A DNA stretch of 33,530 nt from Planctomycetaceae bacterium (GTDB lineage: Bacteria > Planctomycetota > Planctomycetia > Planctomycetales > Planctomycetaceae), in contig JAJDEI010000067.1 of assembly GCA_029259845.1 (NCBI GenBank), positions 1-33,530 of the forward strand, read 5' to 3'. Positions 15,246 through 24,962 of the stretch are shown here, piece after piece (position 1 is the first letter of the stretch; the number at the start of each line of letters is the position of its first letter). The notes beneath the pieces were generated by a model that saw nothing but the letters and a program-made list of their open reading frames with translations, had not been told where the DNA came from and did no database searches. Both the position numbers and the translations under genes were made by a program.

Positions 15246-16316
15246 TCAATCGCCGTCATCACGTTTGGTGATGGGGATGAACTTCTGGGCGCGTTCGCTG
15301 TAGATTTCGCCGACGTAGAGGTTGCCCTTCGAATCCTCGGCGATGCAGTGGACGCCGACCGCTTCGCCCGGCTTGAGCCGCGACGTGTCCGGGTTGTCCT
15401 TGTCTTCGCCGATGTCGCCCAGCGGGATGGCCCAGTGGCGCGTCACGCGGCCATCGGTGGAGAACCGCATGAACAACTGGTCTTTGTACTCAGGGTACTT
15501 GCCGTGCCGCTTCCACCAGTGGGGTGATGATCCACAGGTCCAGATTTCGTCCTTGTCGTTGATGGAGAGACCCCACGGCATGAGGATGCCCTCCCACTGA
15601 TCGACGAAGGTGCCGTCCTGTTTGAAAAGTTGGATGCGTCCGCTGTTGCGGTCGGCAACGTAAAGCAGTCCTTGGGAGTCGAGCGCGATGGCGTGCGGCA
15701 GGACGAACTGTCCGGGCTTGGTGCCGTACTCGCCCCATGCTTTGATGAAGTTGCCCGCTTTGTCGAAGTGCACGATGCGGCGGTTGCCGTATCCGTCGGT
15801 GACGAAGATGTCGCCTGTCGGTGTGATGGCCATGTCGGTCGGTCGGAAAAAGTGCTGCTCGTCGTCGCCCGATTCACCGCGCACGCCGAGCGTCATCAGC
15901 CGTTTGCCCTCCGGCGTGTATTTCTCGATGACGTGCTGTCCGAAATCTGCGAGCCAGATGTTGCCTTCGTGATCGATCCGGAGATGATGCGGGCTGTCAA
16001 ACAGGCCCTTGCCCCAGGAGCGGATGAACGTGCCATCGGCAGCGTAAACCTGCACCGGGTCCGGCCCCTTGCGGAAGAACCAGACGTTGTCGTCCTTGTC
16101 GATCGCGAGTCCGGAGACCCACCCCTTGTCGGAGATGTGCTCGGGCTTCCGCGGCCATGTCGGATCGACGTCGTACTCGACGAGATTCGGTTCGACGGCG
16201 AACCCGGGAGCATCGGCGGCGAGGGTGAGATGCGGCGTCAATGCAACTGTCGCCCAACTGAGGGACAGAGCGAGGGAGCCCAACCATTGAGATCGCGTCG
16301 GGGTCGGAGTGGTCAT
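15246..16316 (-). CDS. secreted NHL-repeat beta-propeller protein
   Basis: A 356-residue exported protein with a signal peptide (LGSLALSLSWATVALTPHL, cleavage near LAADA). At least five propeller blades of NHL type are visible: VSGLAIDKDDNVWFF, HHLRIDHEGNIWLADFG, TDMAITPTGDIFVTDGYGNR, HAIALDSQGLLYVADRNSGR and WGLSINDKDEIWTC, with a closing GVHCIAEDSKGNLYVGEIY. The sequence is close to the type often annotated as peptidyl-alpha-hydroxyglycine alpha-amidating lyase-like in planctomycetes and acidobacteria; lyase activity is not shown by anything I can see. It follows the ceramidase-like gene by 64 bases and the gap carries a hairpin. Confidence 0.85.
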   Translation of the reverse strand: MTTPTPTRSQWLGSLALSLSWATVALTPHLTLAADAPGFAVEPNLVEYDVDPTWPRKPEHISDKGWVSGLAIDKDDNVWFFRKGPDPVQVYAADGTFIRSWGKGLFDSPHHLRIDHEGNIWLADFGQHVIEKYTPEGKRLMTLGVRGESGDDEQHFFRPTDMAITPTGDIFVTDGYGNRRIVHFDKAGNFIKAWGEYGTKPGQFVLPHAIALDSQGLLYVADRNSGRIQLFKQDGTFVDQWEGILMPWGLSINDKDEIWTCGSSPHWWKRHGKYPEYKDQLFMRFSTDGRVTRHWAIPLGDIGEDKDNPDTSRLKPGEAVGVHCIAEDSKGNLYVGEIYSERAQKFIPITKRDDGD

Positions 16317-16350
16317 GCTGGTTTGTTCTCTGGGGGGTTGTGCGGTTGCT

Positions 16351-16376
16351 GGAGTTCAGCCTTGAGGCTGAACTCC
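16351..16376. repeat. perfect 12-bp hairpin between two leftward genes
   Basis: GGAGTTCAGCCT and AGGCTGAACTCC pair perfectly with a TG loop. It sits 4 bases past the stop of the ceramidase-like gene and 35 bases before the start of the NHL gene. Placement suits an attenuator or an mRNA-stabilising hairpin; no T-run follows. The arms resemble the repeat at 1974-2024. Confidence 0.75.
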
Positions 16377-16380
16377 CGCA

Positions 16381-17676
16381 TCACGGGGACTGGTCGGGCC
16401 GGGGCAGGCGGTCGGCGAACTCGAGCGATTTCTCGATCAGGATCTCGCCGGTCATCTCGCCGAGTGAGGTGCGGGAGACGTAGTCGTAGCGGGGGAAACT
16501 CATGAAGTCGACTTTGGTGAGGATGTAACCGAAGGCATCGTTGGTCAGGCCGAACAGCAGGTTGTGCTCGCCGTGCATTTTGCGCTTGAGGTAGAAGCCG
16601 ATGTTGGGCAGGGCTTCGCCGGGGATGGTGAGGATTTGGGCGTTGCCCAGATTGACGACGTTGATCTGTGCGGTGACCGTATGGTCGTCGCCCGAGGGAT
16701 AGTTGAGCGGCGAGCCTTCGATGATGGCCCACATCAATTCGGATTCGACCGGAAACGTCACGTCGATCGCGCCGCAAAAGAGCGTCGCGTTCTCCTGTTG
16801 GGGGGCGTCGCCGATAATCCGTAGCGCCTCGTCGGCCATCAGGTGTCCGATGCGGAGGCACTCGTCCCAGGTGCCCGTGCCGTTCCAGTAGGCCCGCTGG
16901 GCATCGCGCGGCGGTTCGTCGAGATTGCGATTGTCGGCGGTGACCATTCCGCCCTGCGCGCTGTTCATAAAGATCGCCGTGCCGCCGGTCTGTTGTTCGA
17001 TTTTGTCGCACATCGGGCCGATGCAGTCCGGGCTGAGAATCCCGCGGCCGTTGCCCAGCACCTCCGGGTGGGTGGCGTAGTTCACCAGCGTGGCGATCGT
17101 GTTCCCGGACCTGCCCACCGCCTGGATCACGCTCATGCGGCGGTCGTACAGATCGGGCGCGTAGTAGTTGAAGGCGATTTGGCCTTTGGCTTCATCGGTG
17201 GCGATGCGAATGGACGCCGGCTCCAGTCGGTCGAGTGCCTCGTTGATCGCCTTGGCCGCCTGATTGCAGACGAAGTCGATGTAGTCGAGATCGCCCGTGT
17301 GTCCGCCCTTGCCGTCCGGGAAGGCATAACAATCCGGCGCGCTATGAGAGTGGGTCGATCCGATCAGAATATTCTCACCGGCAATGCGCGGCACCAGCTT
17401 CCGCACGCGATCGCCGAGCACCGACGGGAAGCCGAGCAAATCGAGTCCCGCGACGGCGACGGTCGTCTTTCCGTTCTGGAAAACGACGGCCCGGGCGGTC
17501 AAATCGCCCCGCTTCTCCTTGGCGGGGACCGGCGTCCCCACGCCTCCGGAGATCGGCAGCAGCGGATTGGGCGTGATGATCTGCATGGCCGCGCCGACAC
17601 GCATCTCCGCCTGCGCGGGCTGGGCAATGACAGAGGCCGCCAAAGTGATGAACAGGACGATCAGAGTTTTTCGCAC
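16381..17676 (-). CDS. neutral/alkaline non-lysosomal ceramidase-like protein
   Basis: About 431 residues, exported: MRKTLIVLFITLAASVIAQP then AQAEMRVGAAMQI. I prefer a GTG start at 17676 because AAGGAA lies 7-8 bases upstream and it gives a compact signal peptide; an ATG at 17697 is the alternative. The ceramidase superfamily is shown by the N-terminal GAAMQIITPNPLLPISGG, the zinc motif IGSTHSHSAPDC (His109 and His111), VNYATHPEVLG, and GMVTADNR. Family members cleave amide bonds of sphingolipids, but many planctomycete homologues are short and lack a tested substrate; this one has no C-terminal immunoglobulin-like domain. It precedes the NHL propeller gene on the same strand. Confidence 0.85.
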   Translation of the reverse strand: MRKTLIVLFITLAASVIAQPAQAEMRVGAAMQIITPNPLLPISGGVGTPVPAKEKRGDLTARAVVFQNGKTTVAVAGLDLLGFPSVLGDRVRKLVPRIAGENILIGSTHSHSAPDCYAFPDGKGGHTGDLDYIDFVCNQAAKAINEALDRLEPASIRIATDEAKGQIAFNYYAPDLYDRRMSVIQAVGRSGNTIATLVNYATHPEVLGNGRGILSPDCIGPMCDKIEQQTGGTAIFMNSAQGGMVTADNRNLDEPPRDAQRAYWNGTGTWDECLRIGHLMADEALRIIGDAPQQENATLFCGAIDVTFPVESELMWAIIEGSPLNYPSGDDHTVTAQINVVNLGNAQILTIPGEALPNIGFYLKRKMHGEHNLLFGLTNDAFGYILTKVDFMSFPRYDYVSRTSLGEMTGEILIEKSLEFADRLPRPDQSP

Positions 17677-18163
17677 GTTATGGTTCCTTGGCAGCATCGT
17701 TGGACGGGGCAAACGTTTTGTTGAACTTGGAGCGTCGCACCGACGTCGGCCGGCGGCGATGGCGAACCGCCGACACCCCCCATCGTGAAAAACGCGTTCG
17801 CCTTGCGTCGTTGGATCAAGTACAGGCAAAGTCCAATCGTCCGAGCCGTTCCATCCTAAACAGAGCCGCAACAACTCGAAAGCGAGTCCCGGTTGATTCC
17901 AGGGCCGTTCAAAGATTGGTGCTGGGGAACCTCGTCACCCGAAGCGTCAGCGAGGGACGAATCGCTCACTCGCTGACGCTTCGGGTTACTATTGAGCTTG
18001 TCCCGGTCGGTCTTCTCCAAAGTGAAACTTTGAATGGCCCTGGGGTTGATTCGACCGAACTTGCACGGTGAACGCACGTCAGCCAAGCGTCGATCGCGGG
18101 ATCGCGTTTCCCAAGCCGTCGGCGTGGGACTGGTCTGGGAACACACTGGGGTCGGCCGGCGGG
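17677..18163. other. intergenic region with nested repeat
   Basis: 487 bases between the acetamidase/formamidase stop and the ceramidase-like gene. Its main content is the nested inverted repeat at 17899-18043. The remaining short frames show no family resemblance. The right end, 18044-18163, shows no terminator with a T-run for the acetamidase gene. Confidence 0.6.
17899..18043. repeat. nested inverted repeat with ACCCGAAGCGTCAGCGAG core
   Basis: Inner arms at 17937-17954 and 17969-17986 are perfect 18-base inverted copies of ACCCGAAGCGTCAGCGAG with a 14-base loop. Outer arms CCAGGGCCGTTCAAAG (17899-17914) and its inverted copy at 18028-18043 match at 15 of 16 positions. From memory, the inner ACCCGAAGCGTCAGCGAG sequence is a dispersed repeat in planctomycete genomes. 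The nesting suggests one element inserted into another or a composite element. Confidence 0.8.
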
Positions 18164-19510
18164 TCATGCGTATTGTTGTTCCGCGAGGTCGCGCAAACCG
18201 CACGCTTCGAGACGCTCAGCCGGGGCGAGGAAGGTGACCTGCACGACCCCCGGATGACGGCCAATCTCGATGGCTCCGGCGATCGTCGCCCGGTTGCGGA
18301 TTTCCTCGACCGGCAGGCCCAGCAGTTCGGCCGCGCGGCGGAGGCCGTTGTCCGTTGCCGCGTTCAAATCGGGACCAGTGCCGACGACGGAGATCGGCAA
18401 CGTCTGTTCCAGTTCGTGCATTCCGTATGCGCCGGCCAGTTCGAGGGCGCGGGCGTACTCCTCCCCGCTGAAGGGACGTGCCAGATAAGGTAAGTCCTCG
18501 GCGAGTGGCAGAAGAAGGGGGCCGTCGATGTTCAGCCCTTTCAGCACGTGCACCTGCAGCGTGGTGATGCCGGCAACGTCGCACGTATGCCCGGCGATCT
18601 CGCCATCGCCCTGCATGGCGTGCATGTCGCCCAAATAAATCCCGCCGCCGGGCACCTTGACCGGACAGATGAGCACGGCCCCCGCGCGGACGGCGTCGAT
18701 GTCCATGTGACCGTCTGTCCGCAATTCCAACTGCTCGGCGGTGAGGGCCATTTCGTGCGGGGCGCCGATCAGGAACTGGCCGAAGTCTCCCGCGTTGTGA
18801 CTGTCCGGCATGGCGACGGCGGGCGTGGTGCCGAGCTGTCCCAGGAAGGGACGCAGCCGCGCCATGACACCTACCATTTCGTGGGGAGCGAGGGTGAGCA
18901 CGGAGTTCTGACACGAGCCGGGCGGCGTCGCCGCGTACCGCTTCGCCTCCCGAGCAATCCGCTCGGCTCCCTCTTCGGGCAACGTGACACCCACTGTTCT
19001 GGCCTCGTCAAAGGCGATGGTGTAACCGTGAATGATTTCGAACGGTGACGCGTCCGCCCCGCACTGCTGACAGCGAATCGCCCCCGGACCGATTCCCTCG
19101 ACCGTTGTCGCCGGGTTCAACTGTCCACAACCCGGGCACTGGCCCGCAACATAGGGATCGCCCCGAAATCGTCCCTCGACCATCCGGTCGTTTCCGGAAG
19201 CGGTCGCCTGTGACGTGACGGACATGTCGCGAATGCGAATGACGATCGCATCACCGACCTCGGCCCCCGCCACGGCGACCTGACGTGTCACCTCATGTCC
19301 CCCACGAAGCGACGGCGTGATCATCGGTCCCCAGCAGCCGGGTGCCGTGTTGGCCACGATGTGACCCCCGTCGCGAACCGGCCCCAACAGGGGCTGAGCC
19401 GGATCGAGGACTCCGTCGGTGAACTGGCCGACGAACACGGTTTCGGCCGCGAGTGGGGCGGACGGTTCGTTTGGCGTCGCCTGTTGCGGGGGTGACGTGG
19501 TCGTGCTCAT
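18164..19510 (-). CDS. acetamidase/formamidase family amidohydrolase with Cys4 insert
   Basis: A 448-residue member of the FmdA/AmdA family, which hydrolyses short amides such as formamide or acetamide to ammonium and the acid. Landmarks are GPVRDGGHIVANTAPGCWGP, GDAIVIRIRDM, a central SHNAGDFGQ, PVKVPGGGIYLGDMHAMQGDGE and GTGPDLNAATDNGLRRA. No signal peptide, so cytoplasmic. At residues 125-150 there is a Cys4 segment (CPGC at 125-128, CQQC at 147-150) that looks like a small zinc ribbon inserted in the N-terminal half. It stands alone on its strand. Release of ammonium would fit with the nitrogen assimilation genes further on, but there is no direct link. Confidence 0.88.
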   Translation of the reverse strand: MSTTTSPPQQATPNEPSAPLAAETVFVGQFTDGVLDPAQPLLGPVRDGGHIVANTAPGCWGPMITPSLRGGHEVTRQVAVAGAEVGDAIVIRIRDMSVTSQATASGNDRMVEGRFRGDPYVAGQCPGCGQLNPATTVEGIGPGAIRCQQCGADASPFEIIHGYTIAFDEARTVGVTLPEEGAERIAREAKRYAATPPGSCQNSVLTLAPHEMVGVMARLRPFLGQLGTTPAVAMPDSHNAGDFGQFLIGAPHEMALTAEQLELRTDGHMDIDAVRAGAVLICPVKVPGGGIYLGDMHAMQGDGEIAGHTCDVAGITTLQVHVLKGLNIDGPLLLPLAEDLPYLARPFSGEEYARALELAGAYGMHELEQTLPISVVGTGPDLNAATDNGLRRAAELLGLPVEEIRNRATIAGAIEIGRHPGVVQVTFLAPAERLEACGLRDLAEQQYA

Positions 19511-19704
19511 GGCGAGGGTCGTTTCGATCAGCAGGGATACGACATTGGGAATCTACGTTCCAATTGTTCGCCGAAATCATTCCTTCTCGGACGCTGTAGC
19601 CGGTGCCGTCTCATTGGCTTGGGGACGGTTCGGCGGGTGGCCCAGCCGGCGAACCAACCGTTCGTCGAAATCAGTCTGTTCTCAATACGGTTGTGAATGC
19701 GGTG
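19511..19704. other. short intergenic region with repeat stub and imperfect direct repeat
   Basis: A 16-base stub at 19635-19650 (GGGTGGCCCAGCCGGC) matches the start of the arms of the palindrome at 5199-5336 without a partner arm. Also, the segment around 19604-19635 (TCATTGGC ... GACGGTTCGG) is echoed at 19704-19731 (TCATTGGC ... GACGGTTTCGG) across the stop of the next gene, suggesting a small duplication of that gene's 3' end. Confidence 0.5.
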
Positions 19705-20940
19705 TCATTGGCCCTGTGACGGTTTCGGATCCTGAATCGTCTTCGGATCGCCGAGTTCCTTGAGCAGCTTAAAGTCCACGGTGTGTCCCGATTCGCGGCG
19801 GGTGAAGTAGTTGAACATCAGCAGTCCGTCCGTCCCGTCGGCATAGAGCTTGCCGGCAATGCGGCGGTACGTGTCCGCCTTCGGTTCGACTTCGATCGAT
19901 GCATACAGCGGGAAACTGTCGGGCAAACGCTCGCGGTATTCCTGAATGGGTAGTGCGAAGTCATTCCGCAGGTAATGGGAGACGACCAGAAAATCGACGA
20001 GTCCTTCTTCGGCCCAGCGGAACACGTCGAGTCCCAGCGCCCGGTTCTGTTCGGGCCGCGCCATGACTCGCGCGGTGAGCAGCATGGGGCGTCCACGTCG
20101 CTCGCCGATGGTGCGGGCCAACTCACGAATCTGCCGCACGAAGCCGGTCATCACGTCGAGGTTCTGCTGCTCCTCGCCGTACTTGAAGAACATGGGGAAC
20201 CGCTGAAAGTCGAGGTCCAGTCCGTCGGCCTCGTAAAGTTCGCACACTTCGCGGATCTGATCGAGCCGCCGCTGTCGCACTTGTTCGTGGGCGAAGTCGA
20301 GACCGCCCGGCAGCCATTTGCCGACGACAGGACTGGTCCGCGGGCCGAGGATGTCCTGATGCAACTGGCTCAGCTTGTCGCCAGGCTTGCCGATCCAATG
20401 CTCCGGATGTTCCCGCCAGAAACGGGAAAGGATCAGGTTGTACGGATACTTGTCCGGCGTATCGACGCCGTGCACCTCGTTCATGCGAAAAGAAATGAAC
20501 ACCTCCATCCCCTGCTCCGCCGCCCGCCGGACAGCGATCCCCATCGCATCGTACCCCTGTGTCACGAATCCGCGGTAATTGAGCGCGGCTCGTGAGAGTG
20601 TGCCCGGCTTGTTCGTTCCTTCGTCTTCCAACTGCTTGAGGATCGCCGGGTCATCTTCATCACCCAGCATGCGGGCATGTTTGCTGGGGAAGTTCATGAC
20701 CATGCCGTCGTTGGGCGACATGAAAAACGACGTGACCCCCGCTGCGGCGACCTCGTCGATGTACGGATACACGTCCTCCGGCCGCATGGGCGGCCCCTTG
20801 TAGAGGAACATGTTGTCCGCGTCGCTGTTGTAGATAAACCGCCGCGGGCGCGGCGAATCCTCCGACTGCAATGTCGCCGTGACACACAACCCACTGAACA
20901 GTACGCCGCACAGCACGCCGAAGCGGAAAACGTCTCTCAT
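19705..20940 (-). CDS. secreted glycoside hydrolase family 10-like (TIM barrel) protein
   Basis: A 411-residue exported protein. The start at 20940 has CGGAGA upstream and gives a signal peptide (FGVLCGVLFSGLCVTATLQ). The body looks like the GHL10-type TIM-barrel proteins: YPYIDEVAAAGVTSFFMSPN at the start of the barrel, AAEQGMEVFISFRMNEVHG, then LDFAHEQVRQRRLDQIREV and the strand YEADGLDLDFQRFPMFF, with acidic residues where such enzymes keep a catalytic or binding carboxylate, and DGLLMFNYFTRRESG near the end. No carbohydrate-binding module. The substrate is unknown. It lies alone, divergent from the DUF1559 pseudopilin gene. Confidence 0.75.
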   Translation of the reverse strand: MRDVFRFGVLCGVLFSGLCVTATLQSEDSPRPRRFIYNSDADNMFLYKGPPMRPEDVYPYIDEVAAAGVTSFFMSPNDGMVMNFPSKHARMLGDEDDPAILKQLEDEGTNKPGTLSRAALNYRGFVTQGYDAMGIAVRRAAEQGMEVFISFRMNEVHGVDTPDKYPYNLILSRFWREHPEHWIGKPGDKLSQLHQDILGPRTSPVVGKWLPGGLDFAHEQVRQRRLDQIREVCELYEADGLDLDFQRFPMFFKYGEEQQNLDVMTGFVRQIRELARTIGERRGRPMLLTARVMARPEQNRALGLDVFRWAEEGLVDFLVVSHYLRNDFALPIQEYRERLPDSFPLYASIEVEPKADTYRRIAGKLYADGTDGLLMFNYFTRRESGHTVDFKLLKELGDPKTIQDPKPSQGQ

Positions 20941-21190
20941 CAGAATCTCCGAGTGGGAACCTTCACGAATCCAACGCATCCAGAGAAACCGTCATCGTAC
21001 GCAATCACCCCCGCGTTGGCGACGAACAGCCGTTCTCGGCGAGAACCTGGGCGCAGGTCCCTGCCAAGGGGATGGGAATGGCTGATTCCCTTCGGGCTGA
21101 CGGAGTAATCGACGGCACGCTGGCGTCACCTCGCGCTTCCCGCTATGTTCGAGAGATCGAATACCAGAGTCACCCATTAGAAACTCCCAC

Positions 21191-22111
21191 ATGCGACGCC
21201 GCGGATTTACGCTGATTGAACTGCTCGTTGTGATTGCCATCATCGCTGTACTGATCGCCCTGTTGCTCCCTGCCGTCCAGCAAGCTCGTGAAGCGGCTCG
21301 AGGGACCCAATGTAAGAACAACCTCAAACAAATCGGTTTGGCCCTGCACAACTATGAGAGTTCTCATCTGCTTTTTCCTCCCAGCAGCACGAGCGGATTC
21401 GGGGCAGGCGTCTGGAACTATCCCGGTACCGGACCGAGCGATCCGGCGATTCACCTCCACAGCTTCGCCAGCCTGATCCTGCCGTATCTCGAGCAAGGCA
21501 ACCTCTACAATACCGTCGACTACAACGTCTCATCACTCGATCCGGCCAACCGATCGGCTGCCGAGGAGGTCCTGCCGTTCTATCGCTGCCCCAGCTTTAC
21601 CGGCAGCAACTTTAGTGCAGACCCGCTGTACGTCACCGGTGTCGGATCGGACCGCTTCGCGATTCGCAACTACGTGGCGATGGGTGCCGTCTCCGTGCTG
21701 GGACTCTCGGGAGCCGTCCCGGCGGAAGGTGTACTTTATCCGGGATCGACCACACGCTTTCGCGACATTCCTGACGGCACCACTAACACCATCATGATCG
21801 CCGAAACGCGGGAACAGAATTCATCCGTGTGGATCGACGGGACGACCGCCTCCGTGGCCGCCCGCTGGACCGATCTCTCCAGCCCCACGTTTGCCGGCAA
21901 CTCCGTCTCGATCAACTACACGCCCTACTTCCCCGGCGGCATATTCCCGAATTCGATCGGCCAGTTGTACGGCCCCTCCAGCGTTCACGAGGGGGGGGCC
22001 CACCACCTGCTGGGCGATGGCTCGGTCCACTTCCTGTCCGCGAACATGGATGTTGACCTGTACGACTCGCTGACCACCCGTGCCGGCAGCGAAATCGTCG
22101 GCGAATTCTAG
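21191..22111 (+). CDS. DUF1559 pseudopilin-like protein
   Basis: A 306-residue canonical DUF1559 protein. The N terminus is a type IV pilin/type II secretion-type signal ([20 protein letters not shown]), with probable cleavage after Gly5 by prepilin peptidase, and a hydrophobic helix at residues 6-26. [20 protein letters not shown] and [17 protein letters not shown] follow, and the family's C-terminal signature is [18 protein letters not shown]. These proteins are numerous in planctomycetes and are thought to be cell-envelope or pseudopilus components. It is divergent from the family 10 hydrolase-like gene and convergent with nasA. Confidence 0.92.
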   Translation: MRRRGFTLIELLVVIAIIAVLIALLLPAVQQAREAARGTQCKNNLKQIGLALHNYESSHLLFPPSSTSGFGAGVWNYPGTGPSDPAIHLHSFASLILPYLEQGNLYNTVDYNVSSLDPANRSAAEEVLPFYRCPSFTGSNFSADPLYVTGVGSDRFAIRNYVAMGAVSVLGLSGAVPAEGVLYPGSTTRFRDIPDGTTNTIMIAETREQNSSVWIDGTTASVAARWTDLSSPTFAGNSVSINYTPYFPGGIFPNSIGQLYGPSSVHEGGAHHLLGDGSVHFLSANMDVDLYDSLTTRAGSEIVGEF

Positions 22112-22124
22112 TGCCACCGGCACT
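22110..22124 (+). terminator. short hairpin at the DUF1559 stop codon
   Basis: AGTGCC (22110-22115) and GGCACT (22119-22124) form a 6-bp stem with a 3-base loop that starts in the TAG stop codon. No T-run follows. The gap to the convergent nasA end (22279) has no stronger candidate. Confidence 0.3.
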
Positions 22125-22278
22125 TGGGTGTGGCGGCTTTCGGGCGCTGATTCGCCTCGAAAACGGTCTGCGACGCCGCCAGAACCCGTTACAGTGAGAT
22201 GGCGTCTTGCACTTGCGAAGGTTTGACAGCCTGTGCGGGAAGACCGCGTCTGACCAACGGGAAGGCCCAGACCGTCGC

Positions 22279-24615
22279 CTAGAATTGGTCCGAAACGACG
22301 CAGACGGCACACGCTTTGTAAGCCGGCTGATGGGAGTGCGGGTCGAAGGCTGCGAATGTCAGTTGGTTGGTGCTCTCCTCGTGCATGGGGAGAAACACCT
22401 GCCCCCGCTGCACGGCATGCGTGAGCACGGCCTTCGCGCGAACGCGGCCCCGTTGGGACTCGACGAAAACTCGCTCATTCGGCCGGATCGCCAGTTCGCG
22501 GGCATCGGCCGGGTTGATCTCAACGAACAGTTCCCCGGGAGACAATTTGCGGAGCACGGCCGACTGCCGGGTGCGTGTCTGCGTGTGCCACTGGGACGCA
22601 CTCCCACGGCCGGTCAACAGCACCAACGGGAAACGCCGGCTGGTCGGCTCCGGCAGAGGGCGGGGCGATTCGAACAGGAATCGGGCGCGGCCATCAGCGT
22701 GATAAAACCGCCCGTCCGTGAACAGACGCCGTTCTGTCGGGTGGGAGGGTAGGAGAGTGATGGGGTGATGGGGTGTTGGTCGTCCATGCTGACGCTCACC
22801 TTCGATTGCCCCGTCGCGTTCGACTTCTCCGACCCCGTCACTCTCGCATCCCGTCACCCCATCACTCTCACACCCCGTCCCCCCCTCACGCGCACTTGAA
22901 CCCTCGTCCATCGAAAACGGCCACTGAATCCCCCCCGCCGCATCGAGCTGGCGATACCCGGCGATCCCGCTGAAGTCGCACGGCTGACCGGCCGAGCACT
23001 CCTTCAGAATCTGAAACACCTCCTCCGGAGTGTCCCACGCGGCGAACATCTCCTCGCATCCCCAATAGTGGGCGACCAGTTTGAAGATGTTGAAATCGGA
23101 CAGCGCATCGCCGGGCGCCTTACGGACTTTCTTGATGACACCGAACCGTCGCTCGGAGTTGATAAACGTCCCGTCCTTTTCGCCCCACCCGGCTGCTGGC
23201 AGGACGAGATCGGCCATGCGGGCGGTCTCGGTGGTTGCGTACATGTCCTGCACGACGAGGAAATCCAGACGCTCGAGGATGTCGCGGCACTGGTGCTGAT
23301 TGATCCACGAATGGGCCGGGTTGGTGCCGATGACCCACAACCCTTTGATCTTCCCCCGCAGAATGCCGTCCACGATCCGGTGATAGGGGAGACTGTTTTC
23401 GGCCGGGATCACCGAGGCGTCGATGTTCAGGACGCGGGCGATTTTCTCCCGGTGTTCCGGATCGCCGAAGTCGTGTCCGCCGAGCAGATTGGTCGTGTTG
23501 CTGAACAGCCGCGACCCCATTGCATTGCATTGCCCGGTGATGCTGTTGGCTCCCGTGCCGGGACGGCCGATGTTGCCGGTCATCAGTGCGAGGTTAATGA
23601 TCGCCTGAGCCGTGCGCACGCCCTGATGGCTTTGGTTGACGCCCATCGTCCACCAGAAGGAGACCCGTTTCCCCTCATGGAGGGTGCGTGCAAAACGATG
23701 AATCTGATCGGTTGTGAGGCCGGTTTCCTCGGTGACACCATGGTCGGTATACGAGGCGGCGAATTGGGCGAACTCATCGAATCCGTTCGTCGAAGCGGCG
23801 ATGAAGCGTTCGTCGATCCAACCGCTCTCAAGGAGAATGCGGGCGATGCCGTACAAGAGTGTGAGATCGGATTTGGGGGCGACGGCCAGATGCTGCGTGG
23901 CGTTCATCGCTGTTTCGGTCAGCCGCGGGTCGATGACGACGATCTCGGGGGCGTGCGGGTTCCGCATCACCCGCTCCCACATGATGGGGTGCGCAATGCA
24001 CAGGTTGCTGCCGATGAGCACGATGACATCGGACGCTTCGAAGTCGGCGTAGGTGTAAGGCGGTGCGTCAAACCCAAACGCCTGCTTGTAAGCGACGGCT
24101 GCCGACGCCATGCACTGTCGCGTGTTGCCGTCGCCGTGGAGCATTCCCATGCCGAATTTGGCCAGCGCCCCCAGAAAAGCCATCTCCTCGGTGGGGATCT
24201 GCCCTGTGCTAAGAAAGGCGACCGCATCGGATCCATGAGCCGCTTGAATGCCGCGAAAGCGATCGACAAACGTGCTCATCGCCCGGTCCCAGCTGACCGG
24301 TCGCAGTCGTCCGGATTCATCCCGCAGCTGGGGCGTCGTTGCTCGCTCGGGTGAGTCGAGCACCGTGAGCGCTTCCCATCCCTTCGGGCACGCCATGCCC
24401 AGGTTAACGGGAAACTCGGTCGCCGGCGTAAGGCTCGTCGCTTCTCCCTCCCGGAGGTGCATCCGCAGTCCGCATCCGGTCGAACAATACCCGCAGACCA
24501 TCCCGGTCGTCGCATCCGGCTTGGCGACGACGGGCACTTTACCGAGTCCAAATCCCCCCGGTTCGAGCAGGAGTTCGCGGGTGAGCGGGCCGTTGTGTTG
24601 ACGGAGCAGGGACAT
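22279..24615 (-). CDS. nasA: assimilatory nitrate reductase catalytic subunit with repeat-encoded linker
   Basis: A 778-residue molybdopterin oxidoreductase that reduces nitrate to nitrite, presumably in the cytoplasm as no Tat signal is present. The N-terminal [4Fe-4S] motif is Cys41, Cys44, Cys48 (CGYCSTGC) and Cys76 (MACPKGW). The likely Mo ligand is Cys168 in [17 protein letters not shown], as in Nas/Nap enzymes. Cofactor-binding segments include [40 protein letters not shown] and [19 protein letters not shown]. Residues about 571-628 are low complexity ([20 protein letters not shown], then [14 protein letters not shown]) and are encoded by a minisatellite; the molybdopterin dinucleotide-binding domain follows ([20 protein letters not shown]). 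The 5' leader is also repeat, with no visible ribosome binding site. Confidence 0.92.
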   Translation of the reverse strand: MSLLRQHNGPLTRELLLEPGGFGLGKVPVVAKPDATTGMVCGYCSTGCGLRMHLREGEATSLTPATEFPVNLGMACPKGWEALTVLDSPERATTPQLRDESGRLRPVSWDRAMSTFVDRFRGIQAAHGSDAVAFLSTGQIPTEEMAFLGALAKFGMGMLHGDGNTRQCMASAAVAYKQAFGFDAPPYTYADFEASDVIVLIGSNLCIAHPIMWERVMRNPHAPEIVVIDPRLTETAMNATQHLAVAPKSDLTLLYGIARILLESGWIDERFIAASTNGFDEFAQFAASYTDHGVTEETGLTTDQIHRFARTLHEGKRVSFWWTMGVNQSHQGVRTAQAIINLALMTGNIGRPGTGANSITGQCNAMGSRLFSNTTNLLGGHDFGDPEHREKIARVLNIDASVIPAENSLPYHRIVDGILRGKIKGLWVIGTNPAHSWINQHQCRDILERLDFLVVQDMYATTETARMADLVLPAAGWGEKDGTFINSERRFGVIKKVRKAPGDALSDFNIFKLVAHYWGCEEMFAAWDTPEEVFQILKECSAGQPCDFSGIAGYRQLDAAGGIQWPFSMDEGSSAREGGTGCESDGVTGCESDGVGEVERDGAIEGERQHGRPTPHHPITLLPSHPTERRLFTDGRFYHADGRARFLFESPRPLPEPTSRRFPLVLLTGRGSASQWHTQTRTRQSAVLRKLSPGELFVEINPADARELAIRPNERVFVESQRGRVRAKAVLTHAVQRGQVFLPMHEESTNQLTFAAFDPHSHQPAYKACAVCVVSDQF
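22741..22893. repeat. minisatellite inverted pair inside nasA (locus 1)
   Basis: A forward array at 22741-22780 (GAGAGTGATGGGGTGATGGG) and an opposite array at 22831-22893 (CACCCCATCACTCTCACACC) are complementary and flank about 50 bases. The unit is 8/16 bases, GTGATGGG alternating with GTGTGAGA. It encodes residues about 575-626 of NasA. In the mRNA the G-rich array comes first and can pair with the later C-rich array. Confidence 0.85.
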
Positions 24616-24962
24616 GGGCGTGGGGGTGATGAGGTGTGAGGGTGATGGGGTGTGAGGGTGATGGGGTTATGGCGTGTGGGAGTGATGGAGTGGTGAATGG
24701 TTACGGCGTGTGAGAGTGATGGAGTCAGGGGGTGACGGATTGTTGAATGATTTCGCTCCCGATTCGCTGTTGAACGCCCGGCTCCGCTTGCGGTTTCGCA
24801 CCGTCTCCGCGCGACCAATCCACATCCGCCACGCTGCGAAACCGCAAGCGGCGATACCGTCTCAGATCGAATTCGGAATCCAAACAATGGAACACTCTCA
24901 CGCTCCATCACCGCCACACTCCATCACCCCCCCACTCCATCATCCTCAAGCCCCATCGCCCG
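24616..24962. repeat. minisatellite inverted pair and nested palindrome in the nasB-nasA gap (locus 2)
   Basis: A forward array spans 24621-24738, with clear units such as GTGATGGGGTGTGAGG repeated with drift. The opposite array spans 24893-24969 (CTCCATCACCCCCCCACTCC-type) and runs into the end of the upstream gene, whose TGA stop at 24965-24963 lies in the repeat. Between them is a perfect 17-base inverted repeat, 24784-24800 and 24835-24851 (CCGCTTGCGGTTTCGCA). No gene lies in these 347 bases. Confidence 0.88.
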
